64,000 nt of DNA from CAVUCH01 sp963739995 (lineage in GTDB: Bacteria > Acidobacteriota > Vicinamibacteria > Vicinamibacterales > JAENWD01): assembly GCA_963739995.1 (NCBI GenBank), contig CAVUCH010000013.1, positions 1 to 64,000 on the forward strand. The letters run 5' to 3'. Shown one piece after another: positions 50,368 through 59,150 of this stretch. Positions within the stretch are counted from its first letter, which is position 1, and every line of letters starts with the position of its first letter. The notes beneath the pieces are model-generated. The model saw only the letters and a list, made by a program, of their open reading frames with translations. It had not been told where the DNA came from and ran no database searches. Both the position numbers and the translations under genes were made by a program.

Positions 50368-51330
50368 TCAGAGCAAGCGCTTCGCCAGCACCGTCCACAC
50401 GGCATAAGCGAGCCGGCTGCGATCGTGCCGGGCAATCGGCTTGTGCCACAGCGGAGCTTCCACCACTTCGCAACTCGCGGGCAGGTCGCCGACCGGGAGC
50501 GGCTCCTTGTGCTCCGCGCGGTACCGCGCGAGCACGGCCTGGGGCGGCAGCGCCGTGTTCACGACGACCACGTCCACTGGGCGGCGCAGCGCCTCCGACA
50601 CGCGGCGCACCGCGTCGCCAGCGCTGAAGCTGCTCATGCCGCGCCCTTCCGTGAGCAGGTTCGCGATCAGGATGACCGGGCCCCGTACCTGCAGGAGCGC
50701 TTCCGGGACGCCCTGCACGAGGAGCGGCGGCATGATGCTGGTGTAGAAGCTCCCCGGACCGATGATGACCGCATCGAAGCCGGCAATGGCGGCGGCGACC
50801 GCAGGGTGAATCGTGGGCGTCGGTTCGAGCCAGACGCGTTTGATCAGGTGACCTTGCGACTGGCCCGCGTCGACCTCCACCTCCTCGCGCGTGATCGAGC
50901 CGTCCCCGTACTCGGCACAGATGGTCGCGCTGTCGACCGAGACCGGCCACACGCGCCCGGTGCAGCCGAGCAGGGCCCGGAGCCCGTCCACGGCTGCGAG
51001 GAAGTCGCCGCTGTAACGCTCCATCATCGAGAGCAGGAGGTTGCCGCCCGTGTGCCCGGACAGGCGCGCGTACTCGAGGGTGGGCAGCCGTGACAACAGC
51101 ACGCGACGCGCCTCCCCCTCGTTTCGCGCAAGCGCCAGTGCGCATTTCAGCACGTCGCCCGGCGGCAGCACGCCGAGCTCGTCGCGCAGCTGACCGGAAC
51201 TGCCGCCGCTGTCGAACATCGTCACGACGGCGTGGACCTTCAGCCACGGATTCCGTTTCAACCCGCCGAGCAGGCTCGGCTGGCCCGTGCCGCCGCCGAA
51301 GCAGCCGACGTTCAACTCGCGCAGGTGCAT
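50368..51330 (-). CDS. YvcK/CofD-family gluconeogenesis-factor-like protein
   Basis: A 320-aa protein: NVGCFGGGTGQPSLLGGLK is the glycine-rich nucleotide-sugar site, VVTMFDSGGSSGQLRDELGVLPPGD the family signature, GNLLLSMME and AVIIGPGSFYTSIMPPLLV further conserved blocks. YvcK binds UDP-GlcNAc and affects cell-wall and central metabolism; CofD is the F420 transferase relative. GGTG and DSGGSSG favour the YvcK branch. The ATG at 51330 has no Shine-Dalgarno but a TACAAT box eight bases upstream. Confidence 0.88.
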   Translation of the reverse strand: MHLRELNVGCFGGGTGQPSLLGGLKRNPWLKVHAVVTMFDSGGSSGQLRDELGVLPPGDVLKCALALARNEGEARRVLLSRLPTLEYARLSGHTGGNLLLSMMERYSGDFLAAVDGLRALLGCTGRVWPVSVDSATICAEYGDGSITREEVEVDAGQSQGHLIKRVWLEPTPTIHPAVAAAIAGFDAVIIGPGSFYTSIMPPLLVQGVPEALLQVRGPVILIANLLTEGRGMSSFSAGDAVRRVSEALRRPVDVVVVNTALPPQAVLARYRAEHKEPLPVGDLPASCEVVEAPLWHKPIARHDRSRLAYAVWTVLAKRLL

Positions 51331-51338
51331 CCGGGCAC

Positions 51339-51344
51339 ATTGTA
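51339..51344 (-). promoter_or_regulatory. TACAAT -10-like box at leaderless distance (yvcK-like gene)
   Basis: On the minus strand TACAAT ends eight bases before the ATG at 51330, placing the transcription start within one or two bases of the start codon. Confidence 0.45.
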
Positions 51345-51400
51345 CTTCCGGGTTTATCCATCGCCAGGTCCGCTGCTCGTGGCTTCGGATTCCGCTGCCA

Positions 51401-51406
51401 TACAAT
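51401..51406 (+). promoter_or_regulatory. TACAAT -10-like box at leaderless distance (gene at 51413)
   Basis: TACAAT is followed by six bases and the ATG at 51413. It is the plus-strand counterpart of the box at 51339-51344, so both divergent genes appear to start transcription at their start codons. Confidence 0.45.
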
Positions 51407-51412
51407 CTACGC

Positions 51413-52132
51413 ATGACACCCGACGTCCGACGGATGGCCGAAGGCCTCGCCAGCGACTTCCGGACCATCGTGGCCGACCGGCTGCGGGCGGTGGTCGTCT
51501 TTGGCGTGCATGCGACTGACGACCACGCCGACACGAAGGACGAGCCCGTGCGGACGCTGGTCGTGGTGGACGGTCTGGGCTTCTCGGATCTCGACGCGTG
51601 CGCGCGACGGGTGGCCGTCTGGTCCCGGCACGGTCTCGCGACGCCGCTCGTGATCGCGCGGGACGAGTTCGCCCGGTCGCTCGACGCGTTCCCAATCGAG
51701 TTTGGCGCCATCCTGGCGCGCCACGCGGTCGTGACCGGCGTCAGCCCGTTCGACGGCCTCGCGGTGAAGACTGACGATCTCCGCCGCGCGTGCGAAGTGC
51801 AGGCACGCAGCCACCTGCTGCATCTTCGCGAGGGCTATCTCGAGACCGGCGGGAATCCGTCCGCGATCCACGCACTCGTCGCGCGCTCGGCGGCCCCGCT
51901 CATGGCCTTGCTCGTCAACGTCGCGCGCATCGACGGCGTGGCCGCGCACACGCCCGCCTCGCTGGGCGCCTATGCCGAGCGCGCAATCGGCGGCGCCTCT
52001 GCGCTCGGGGACGTACTGGCTCTGGCGGATGGCCGGGTGCCAGCGGGGGATGCCGCGCGGTTGTATCCGTCCTATCTGGATGCGGTCGAGCGGTTGGCCG
52101 CATACGTGGACCGGTGGAGCACGGCCTCGTGA
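51413..52132 (+). CDS. Hypothetical protein, nucleotidyltransferase-like N-terminus
   Basis: A 239-aa soluble protein. The N-terminal half (LRAVVVFGVHATDD, RTLVVVDGLGFSDLDACARRV, TPLVIARDEFARSLDAFPIEFGAIL) has the strand-helix order of a minimal nucleotidyltransferase fold, where VVFG plus paired acids would be the active loop, but the usual GSxxxGxxxxxSDxD is not intact. The C-terminal half is helical (RAYVD-like end, YPSYLDAVERLAAYVDRW). No confident family. It lies upstream of the TPM and LemA genes, with which it may be co-transcribed. Confidence 0.55.
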   Translation: MTPDVRRMAEGLASDFRTIVADRLRAVVVFGVHATDDHADTKDEPVRTLVVVDGLGFSDLDACARRVAVWSRHGLATPLVIARDEFARSLDAFPIEFGAILARHAVVTGVSPFDGLAVKTDDLRRACEVQARSHLLHLREGYLETGGNPSAIHALVARSAAPLMALLVNVARIDGVAAHTPASLGAYAERAIGGASALGDVLALADGRVPAGDAARLYPSYLDAVERLAAYVDRWSTAS

Positions 52133-52179
52133 GAGGATCCGCGTTCGGCGCGAACCTGATCGTCCGCCCGGATCGAGGC

Positions 52180-53004
52180 ATGGCGATCCGCTTCCACATC
52201 GCGCGTGTGCTCGCCGTGGCGGCCGGCCTGTCGTGGGCGCTCGTGGCGGCCAGTGCGCAGGGCGAGCTGCCCGCGCTTGCCGACCGGCCGGTAAACGATT
52301 TCGCCGGCGTCATCGACGGTGCGCGCGCCAGCTCAATCGACGCGATGTGCCGTGAGCTCAAGCAGAAGACCGGCGACACGGTGTTCGTCGTGACCGTCAA
52401 GACGATCGCCCCGTGGGGCGACATCCGCGAGTACGCCGTCAAGCTGTTCGAGAAGCAGGGCCTGGGCGAGCGCGGAAAGGACAACGGCCTGCTGGTACTG
52501 CTCGCGGTCCAGGAGCGGCGCGTGTGGGTGGAGGTGGGCTACGGCCTCGAGCCGTACATCACCGACGGTTTCGCGGGCGAGACGAGCCGGCAGGTGATGA
52601 CGCCGTTCTTCCGCCAGGCTGATTACGGCGGCGGCCTGGAAGCGGGCGTCGCGCGGTTCGTTGGACGCATCGCCGAGGCGCGGAAGATCGAGATCACGGG
52701 CGCGCCAGCTCCGTCCCCACCGCGGCACGCGCCATCGCTGCCGCCGAACGCCCTGTTCATCCTGTTCCTGCTCGTGTTCGTGGGTATCCGCTGGTTGTCG
52801 TCCGTCAGCGGCTTCGGCCGCCGCCGCAGCGGCTGGGGGCGCCGGAGCGGCTGGAGCGGCTGGAACAGCGGCGTGGGGCCGTTCGGGGGCGGAGGGTTCG
52901 GCGGAGGATTCGGCGGGTTCGGCGGCGGCGGTGGTGGTGGTGGTGGGTTCGGGGGCTTTGGCGGCGGCCGCAGCGGTGGCGGCGGCGGCGGTGCGTCGTG
53001 GTGA
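52180..53004 (+). CDS. TPM-domain (YgcG-like) exported protein with poly-Gly tail
   Basis: A 274-aa protein with a signal peptide (RVLAVAAGLSWALVAASA), a TPM domain (VNDFAGVIDGARASSID, GDTVFVVTVKTI, NGLLVLLAVQERRVWVEVGYGLEPYI) and a membrane helix (ALFILFLLVFVGIRWL) followed by a Gly/Phe-rich tail of about 50 residues. TPM proteins (thylakoid phosphatase/YgcG group) are common beside LemA, as here. A GTG at 52129 overlapping the upstream stop is a possible earlier start; the ATG at 52180 gives a better signal peptide. Confidence 0.88.
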   Translation: MAIRFHIARVLAVAAGLSWALVAASAQGELPALADRPVNDFAGVIDGARASSIDAMCRELKQKTGDTVFVVTVKTIAPWGDIREYAVKLFEKQGLGERGKDNGLLVLLAVQERRVWVEVGYGLEPYITDGFAGETSRQVMTPFFRQADYGGGLEAGVARFVGRIAEARKIEITGAPAPSPPRHAPSLPPNALFILFLLVFVGIRWLSSVSGFGRRRSGWGRRSGWSGWNSGVGPFGGGGFGGGFGGFGGGGGGGGGFGGFGGGRSGGGGGGASW

Positions 53005-53012
53005 GGTTGATG

Positions 53013-53579
53013 ATGCAGATTGAATCGCGTCGTGTCGGGTGGCAGGTGCTCGTAGTGGCGGCGCTCGCCGCGTCGTTGTCCGGGTGTTCCTACAATCGGT
53101 TCGTCAGCCAGGAGGAGGCCATCAAGGCGCAGTGGGCCCAGGTCGAGAACCAGCTGCAGCGCCGCAACGACCTGATCCCCAACCTGGTGGAGACGGTGAA
53201 GGGCTACGCCTCACACGAGCAGGACGTGTTCAAGGCGGTGGCCGACTCGCGCGCCCGCCTTGCCGGAGCACGATCGCCGCAAGAGTCGATCGAAGCCGCG
53301 AACGCCCAGAGCAGCGCTCTCGCGCGCCTGCTCGCCGTCGTTGAGAACTACCCGCAGCTCAAAGCGAACGAGCAGTTCAATCGACTGACCGACGAGCTGG
53401 CGGGAACCGAGAACCGCATCGCCGTCGAGCGCATGCGCTACAACGAACGCGTGCAGGCCTACAACACGCAGCGCCGGCAGTTTCCGGCCAACCTCACGGC
53501 GAACATCTTCGGCTTCAAGGAGTACCCGTTCTTCAAGGCGCCCGAGGCGGCGAAGCAGGTGCCGAAGGTTTCTTTCTGA
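53013..53579 (+). CDS. lemA: LemA-family lipoprotein
   Basis: A 188-aa protein beginning with a lipoprotein signal (VAALAASLSGC, lipobox LSGC). The LemA core follows: EEAIKAQWAQVENQLQRRNDLIPNLVETVKGYASHEQ, then ENYPQLKANEQFNRLTDELAGTENRIAVER and RRQFPANLTANIFGFKEYPFF. LemA forms a long helical bundle in the periplasm, function unknown. GAGG lies six bases before the ATG at 53013. It starts 8 nt after the TPM gene, the standard pairing. Confidence 0.93.
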   Translation: MQIESRRVGWQVLVVAALAASLSGCSYNRFVSQEEAIKAQWAQVENQLQRRNDLIPNLVETVKGYASHEQDVFKAVADSRARLAGARSPQESIEAANAQSSALARLLAVVENYPQLKANEQFNRLTDELAGTENRIAVERMRYNERVQAYNTQRRQFPANLTANIFGFKEYPFFKAPEAAKQVPKVSF

Positions 53580-53624
53580 TCGGATCGGCTCCAGGCTCCG
53601 GGCTTCAGGCCTCGTCCTGGCCGT

Positions 53625-53687
53625 GGGACGGTCGCACCATGGTGCAGGCTGCCGGGCTCCCGCCTGTGGGAACCCGGCGACCGTCCC
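53625..53687. terminator. Long nested inverted repeat between convergent genes
   Basis: GGGACGGTCGC (53625-53635) pairs with GCGACCGTCCC (53677-53687), an 11-bp perfect stem; GCCGGG (53651-53656) and CCCGGC (53673-53678) offer an alternative inner fold. It separates lemA from the convergent S9 peptidase. A CTCCAGGCTCCGGG repeat copy precedes it. Confidence 0.5.
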
Positions 53688-53691
53688 GCGA

Positions 53692-56433
53692 TTACGGCGT
53701 GAGCTCCGCAGCGAACGTCGCGTTCCCCATCTGCGGAAGCGTGGCGCTGATCTTGACCACCTGCCGCGTCTCCTGCGACACCCAGAGCGTCGTCTCACCG
53801 GGCTCACCGTCGGCGGACGACAGCTGCACCTTCCACGCCGCGAACGTGCCGGCCGGCACGGTGACCTGCTCGACACCTGTTACCTTGGCCTGCCTGAGCG
53901 ACACCTTCTGCTTCTGGACGTCGAAATTGCGGTAGGTGACCACATAGCCCTCGGCGAGCGGCAACGTCGCCAGAACGGCATGAGACCCGCCGCCGTCGGC
54001 GAACAGCGGTCCTCCGAGGTCGGCCGACACCGGCTTGGACTGCCCGTTCATGCCGGCCGTGCCGGTGGCCTTGCCTTCGGCGAAGACGAGGTCGATTTCC
54101 ATCGGCCCCTGCCGGATGGAACGCCTGGTCGCCACCAGGGTCCCTTTCGTGAGCGTCGACCAGTCCTTCATGTCGCCCATCGGGGTTGTTGCCGTCTCGG
54201 TGGCGACCCATGCCCCATTTTCTTCCTTGATCTCCTGCGTGATGGTCATCGCCATGTTCTGTCCGCCGGCGCCGAGGGTGGCCTTGTACTTGGCGATTCC
54301 CGGGCGCAGGTCGGTTGCGGGCGTCGGTGACGTCAGCGACGACGAGTCGAGCTGTTTCCGGAGCGTCACCGTCGCTGGATCGACCGTGATCTCCTTCAGC
54401 CGGGTGGCCACCTCCGGTGTCATCGACTCCTGGAAGCGCCCCCGCAGGTGCCCGGCCAGGAACTTCTCCGCCGCTGCGAACATCGCCATGCTGTTGACGG
54501 GCCGCGCAAACCCATGGCCTTCGTCCGGGGCCACCAGGTACTCGACTGGAAACCCGCGGTCGCGCAGCGCAATGACGATCTGGTCCGACTCGGCGCGCTT
54601 CACGCGCGGATCGTTGGCGCCCTGCACCACCAGCAGCGGTGTCTTGATCCTGCCTGCCGAGTTGAGCGGCGACTGCCGCTCGAGCTGCTTCTTCCCCTCC
54701 GGCGTACCGGGGTGGCCCATGCGAACGTAGAACACGTTGCGAACGGATTCCCAGTACGGGGGGATCGTCTCGAGCAGCGTGATCAGGTTCGACGGCGCCA
54801 CGATTGCGACGGCAGCCGCGTACGTGTCAGGCGTGAAGGTGACCCCCGCGAGCGTCGCATACCCGCCATAGGAGCCGCCCATGATGCCGACGCGCTTCGG
54901 ATCGGCGGTGCCCTGCGACACGAGGTGCTTGACGCCCCAGGTGATATCGTCCTGCATCTTGTCGCCCCACTGCCCATTGCCCGCATTCAGGAACTTCTTG
55001 CCGTAGCCCGTCGATGCGCGGAAGTTGGGCTGCAGCACGGCATACCCCCGGTTCGCCAGGAACTGCGGCATGCTGCGGTAGCCCCACGTGTCGCGGCCCC
55101 ACGGGCCACCGTGCGGCACGACGATGAGCGGCAGGTTCGTCGACGGGACGCCCTTCGGCAGGGTGAGATATGCCGGAATCTCCAGACCGTCGGAGGACGC
55201 GTAGCGGATCGCCGTCATCGGCGCGAGCGCCTCGCGCGGCAGCTTCTCGCGCACTCGGTACTGCAGCGTCAGTTTCTTGGTGGCGCGATCGAACAGGTAG
55301 GTTTCGCCGGGCTCGACGTCGCTGTAGGCCGACAGCAGCCACTGCCGTTCGTCCGCGGTCGCCGACGTGAACTCGAGGTCCCTGTCGGGCAGTTGCTTCC
55401 GCACCAGGTTGTAGTCGGCCTCCACCGCCTTGTCCCGGAAGTAGAACCGCTTGCGGTCGTCCTCGTAGGAGGTGGCAGTCAGTTCGTCCGTCGCCTCCGA
55501 GAACACGGCCCCGCCGAAGTCCACGCGCCCGAGCGGGTCTGTGTCGACCACTTCCTCGGTGCCGCTCGCCGCCTCGATCAGCACCAGACGGACGAAGTCG
55601 TTCGCGTCTCCCTTGTTCGACTGGACGTACACGCGGACGTTGTCCTTGTGGAAGCGCACGGGCCCGCACGACTCGAGCACGCTGCATGTGTACACGGGCT
55701 TCAGGGTGTCGCCTGAAATCGCGAGGATCTCCGTATCACCCGTGTCGGTGGTGCGCAGTCCCAGCCGGAGCTCGCCCCGCTGGTCGAACACCCAGCCGGC
55801 AATCCGATCCCCATTCTTCCGCAGCAGCGTGCGCTCACCGCTCGCGAGCGACACCCTGTACACGTCGTGCCAGGCCGCGTCGCGATCGTTCAATCCGACG
55901 TAGATCACATCTGGCGTGCGCTTCGGGACCGAGTAGATTTGGGCTCGCGCGCCCTTGGCGTCCGTCAGGTTGCGCGCGGCTGGCGCATCCTGGCCCGCGG
56001 CCGGCGTCTCGGCCGGGTTGACGGCGTACACGTTGTAGTTCTCGTCGCCCGCGTTGTCCTGCACGTACAGGATGTACTTGCTGTCGCGGCTCCAGAAGTA
56101 GCCCGGGATCGGCCGTTTCTGATCCGCGGTGATCAGGCGTGCGGCACCGAACGGCTCGCCCGTTTTCTTGACCCAGACGTTCCGGGTGTCTTTGTACGGC
56201 TTGATGAAGGCGATGTATTGGCCATCGGGCGAAATCTGCGCTCCGGTGATCTCCGGGTTCCCGAAGAACAACTCCCGATCGAGCACCGGCGGCTCGGGGG
56301 CTGAGGCGGCCGGTGCCGGCCGCGCGGTCGCCGTCTGGGGTGCCTGCGTGAAGGCGGTGGTGGCACAGACCGCGACGAGGGTCAGGCCGAGCGCCGTCGT
56401 CCTAATGCGGGGAACGAGCGGGGGCAGACGCAT
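53692..56433 (-). CDS. Exported S9 prolyl-oligopeptidase-family peptidase with extra C-terminal beta domain
   Basis: A 913-aa protein with a signal peptide (LGLTLVAVCATTAFTQA). Residues ~40-420 form the WD/TolB-like propeller (ISPDGQYIAFIKPYKD, WSRDSKYILYVQDNAG), and ~420-685 the alpha/beta hydrolase with catalytic Ser521 (GGSYGGYA), Asp608 (GANDPRVK) and His640 (DEGHGFARP). A further ~220 residues (KATLGAGGQNMAMTIT, VFAEGKATGTAGMNGQSK, QVTVPAGTFAAWKVQL, LWVSQETRQVVKI) look like a LolA/DUF3108-type beta domain not normally part of S9 enzymes. GGAGA precedes the ATG by seven bases. It is probably periplasmic and degrades peptides. Confidence 0.92.
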   Translation of the reverse strand: MRLPPLVPRIRTTALGLTLVAVCATTAFTQAPQTATARPAPAASAPEPPVLDRELFFGNPEITGAQISPDGQYIAFIKPYKDTRNVWVKKTGEPFGAARLITADQKRPIPGYFWSRDSKYILYVQDNAGDENYNVYAVNPAETPAAGQDAPAARNLTDAKGARAQIYSVPKRTPDVIYVGLNDRDAAWHDVYRVSLASGERTLLRKNGDRIAGWVFDQRGELRLGLRTTDTGDTEILAISGDTLKPVYTCSVLESCGPVRFHKDNVRVYVQSNKGDANDFVRLVLIEAASGTEEVVDTDPLGRVDFGGAVFSEATDELTATSYEDDRKRFYFRDKAVEADYNLVRKQLPDRDLEFTSATADERQWLLSAYSDVEPGETYLFDRATKKLTLQYRVREKLPREALAPMTAIRYASSDGLEIPAYLTLPKGVPSTNLPLIVVPHGGPWGRDTWGYRSMPQFLANRGYAVLQPNFRASTGYGKKFLNAGNGQWGDKMQDDITWGVKHLVSQGTADPKRVGIMGGSYGGYATLAGVTFTPDTYAAAVAIVAPSNLITLLETIPPYWESVRNVFYVRMGHPGTPEGKKQLERQSPLNSAGRIKTPLLVVQGANDPRVKRAESDQIVIALRDRGFPVEYLVAPDEGHGFARPVNSMAMFAAAEKFLAGHLRGRFQESMTPEVATRLKEITVDPATVTLRKQLDSSSLTSPTPATDLRPGIAKYKATLGAGGQNMAMTITQEIKEENGAWVATETATTPMGDMKDWSTLTKGTLVATRRSIRQGPMEIDLVFAEGKATGTAGMNGQSKPVSADLGGPLFADGGGSHAVLATLPLAEGYVVTYRNFDVQKQKVSLRQAKVTGVEQVTVPAGTFAAWKVQLSSADGEPGETTLWVSQETRQVVKISATLPQMGNATFAAELTP

Positions 56434-56566
56434 GATCGTCTCTCCAGGTTCAGGGGATGCGTGGCGCTTCGCGGGCGCCACGGGAAGCGAGTGCGGCAGT
56501 CTCTGAGTCTAACGCACGGGACGAGCAGGGGCCTCCCGCGGTTCCCTGCTAACATGGGCGCTCCTG

Positions 56567-59119
56567 ATGGCCCGCCGGTTCTCGCTCGCCGACGCCGCCG
56601 CGTGCGTCGCGGCCGGCGTGGGCTCCTGGTTCACCCGCGGCTCGCTCGACGTGTTTGCCGTCCCTGGTGGCGAGGCGCGCGTCGCGATGCTACCCGCCCC
56701 TGTCGAACTGGCCGGGCTCGTGACGCTCGCGCTCCTGTCCGGGTTTCTCTTCCGCAGGATGCGGTTGCGGAGCCGGCCCGCGTCGGTTCACACCGCCGTG
56801 CCCGGCACCTCGGCCGCCCACCTGTTATTCCCCTTCTTCGCGCTGCTTGCGATCGCCATTCCATACGCCCCCTGGTTCGCCGATATGGTCCCCGCGTCGC
56901 GGGCGCTCGCGGGCCCCGCTCGCCTCGCCTTCTGGGGCATCGTGTGCGGCCAGGTGGCGTGGATCGGGATCGATTTGGCAGCACGGCAGGCAGCGCTCGA
57001 GGGGCCGCGAGCGCAGGAACATTTGCTTCGATCGTTCGCGAGCGGCTCATGGCCGGTGGCCGTGGTGCTCGTCGGGTCGCTGGCCGCGGGCGTCGCGTTC
57101 GCGCGCGGTGTCTCGCCGGAAATGGCCGGCCGCCTTTCCGTGCCGGACGATCCCGGCATGCCGGCCGGCCTGCGCCTCTCGCTCGGAACGGCCGTGTCGG
57201 CGTCACTGTGGCTCTGGGCCGTTCGTGTCGCGGGTTCCCGCGCGCCCGCGACACTCGCGTGGCTCGCGATTGCAGCGACGAGCCCGTTCCTCCTGGCTGC
57301 CATTTTCAGCCCGAGCACCTGTGCCGCCGCGGGCTGCGTGGTCCTTGCGGCGGGATGGCCCGGGCGAGATGACAATCCGCGTGCATGGGTGGCGGCGGTT
57401 CGCGGCACCGCGCTCGCGACGTTGATGTGGCTGGACGTATCGTACGTGCCGCTCGCGGCCGTGCTGAGCGCCTGCCTCGCGTGGCGGATGCGTGGCCACC
57501 CCCGGGCGCTCCTCGCCGCCGGTGCACCGCTCGTTCTGGCCGGGTTCGCGGCAGCGGCGCTCCACGCCGGCGACTGGCGCTCGCTGTTCGGCACCAGTGC
57601 CTCATGGTGGTCTGCCGCAGCGCTGCTTGCCGGCCAGCAGGACGGGATCCTGCTCTACGCACCGTCGATCGCACTCGCAATCCCTGGCGTGTGGCGGTTG
57701 TGGCGTGCGGGAAGCGCGGCGCGCGTGGCGGCCATCGAGGCGGTCCTCGGGACGGCAGCCATTCTCGTCACCGCGGGACCACTCCGGGCGCAGGGTCATG
57801 CGCCGGCCGTCGCGGGGGTGCCGCTCGTGGCAGCGTTGCCGCTGTTGGTTCCGCCGATCGCGTATTGGCTCGGGCACGGCGCGCCGTCTATCGCGCGCAT
57901 TGCGCTGGCCCGGCTCCTGGTGCTCTGGGGGATCGTCGTTGCCGCCTCTCTGGTGCTGGCGCGCGGGGGCATCGGCCTGCGGGGCCGGGGCGGTGCATCC
58001 GGGCTGCTCGAATGGCTCGCGCCTTCGCGCGAGCTGGTGCGCATCGCACCGATCACACCGGTGATCGGCGGCGACGCCCTGACGTTCATCGTCTCGACGC
58101 TCATCTGGATGGCGGTTGCAGCAGGTCTCTGGTGGGTGCTCGGCCGGACACGGCCGTCCTCCCACGGTGCCGCGGCCGTCCTCGCCACGACGGCGATGCT
58201 GGCAGGCCTGACGGTGGGCGCGGCGGCGGTGGAGGCGACACTCGGCGCGCGTTTGCCGGCCCGAGTCGCGCCAGAGCTGCGGGTGGACGCCCCCATGCTC
58301 GATGGGTTCGACGCACGGCGCCGTCCGCTCGCTATCGAGTACGACCGCTGGCGGACGCTGCCGGCGGCTGACGTGCCGCCGCTGTTCTCCTTTCGGGCCA
58401 CGCCCGGCGCACGGCGCTATTCGCAGCCCGTGCGCGTACTGCTGAATGCGCGCCTGTCGTTGCCGGCCGGTGACTACGTCCTCACGCTCCGTCCCAAGCT
58501 GGGGGCCGCGCTGATCGGCAGCGCCGGTCTGCAGGTTGGACGCATCGGACCGCCCCTGCGCGGGTGGCAGATTGCGGAGACACCTGGAGCACCATGGAGC
58601 GCTGCGTTCACGCTGCCGGTCGATGCCTCATTCGTGGGCCTGCGCACGAGCCGGGAACTGGAGGCCGCCGTCGCAGCGTTGCAGGTCCAGCCAGCGCGCG
58701 TAGTGAACGACGGCGACCGCTACGACCTGCCGGCGGTCCTGTCGGCGGCCACGTACAAGGACGTCATCGTCACCTTCCACGGGGACCAGGTCTACGCCGA
58801 GCGTGACGGATTCTGGGTACGCGGGCGGTCCACCCTGCTCGCCACGTTTGCCCCGCCTGAGGAACCCGGCCGCCAGCCGGGCGTGCGACTCTCGCTGCAC
58901 GGCGGCGCCAGGCCGACGCAGGTGCGCTTCCAGACTGCGACGTGGGGTGCGGCGGTGGCGCTCGAGCCCGGCGTGCCGCGCGAGCTGCACGTGCCCGCGT
59001 TGCGGGGACAAGCGCTGCTTCCCGTCCGGATTACGACTGCCAGCGGCTTCGTGCCTGCCGACACTGACGGCAGCTCCGACCGCCGGCTGCTCGGATGCTG
59101 GATCGATGTACTGGAATGA
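56567..59119 (+). CDS. Large polytopic membrane protein of unknown family
   Basis: An 850-aa protein. Residues ~10-560 hold about 14 hydrophobic segments (for example GLVTLALLSGFLF, LLFPFFALLAIAIPYAPW, ASLWLWAVRVAGS, ALPLLVPPIAYWLG). The last ~270 residues are soluble and beta-rich (YVLTLRPKLGAALIGSAGLQVG, KDVIVTFHGDQVYAERDGFWVRG). The layout resembles membrane glycosyltransferases of the GT39/PMT superfamily with a carbohydrate-binding tail, but the usual DE motif in the first loop was not found. It is followed 31 bp later by another membrane protein, probably in the same unit. Confidence 0.7.
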   Translation: MARRFSLADAAACVAAGVGSWFTRGSLDVFAVPGGEARVAMLPAPVELAGLVTLALLSGFLFRRMRLRSRPASVHTAVPGTSAAHLLFPFFALLAIAIPYAPWFADMVPASRALAGPARLAFWGIVCGQVAWIGIDLAARQAALEGPRAQEHLLRSFASGSWPVAVVLVGSLAAGVAFARGVSPEMAGRLSVPDDPGMPAGLRLSLGTAVSASLWLWAVRVAGSRAPATLAWLAIAATSPFLLAAIFSPSTCAAAGCVVLAAGWPGRDDNPRAWVAAVRGTALATLMWLDVSYVPLAAVLSACLAWRMRGHPRALLAAGAPLVLAGFAAAALHAGDWRSLFGTSASWWSAAALLAGQQDGILLYAPSIALAIPGVWRLWRAGSAARVAAIEAVLGTAAILVTAGPLRAQGHAPAVAGVPLVAALPLLVPPIAYWLGHGAPSIARIALARLLVLWGIVVAASLVLARGGIGLRGRGGASGLLEWLAPSRELVRIAPITPVIGGDALTFIVSTLIWMAVAAGLWWVLGRTRPSSHGAAAVLATTAMLAGLTVGAAAVEATLGARLPARVAPELRVDAPMLDGFDARRRPLAIEYDRWRTLPAADVPPLFSFRATPGARRYSQPVRVLLNARLSLPAGDYVLTLRPKLGAALIGSAGLQVGRIGPPLRGWQIAETPGAPWSAAFTLPVDASFVGLRTSRELEAAVAALQVQPARVVNDGDRYDLPAVLSAATYKDVIVTFHGDQVYAERDGFWVRGRSTLLATFAPPEEPGRQPGVRLSLHGGARPTQVRFQTATWGAAVALEPGVPRELHVPALRGQALLPVRITTASGFVPADTDGSSDRRLLGCWIDVLE

Positions 59120-59150
59120 GCGCAGTGATGCCGTGGGCCGGCCGCTCCCG

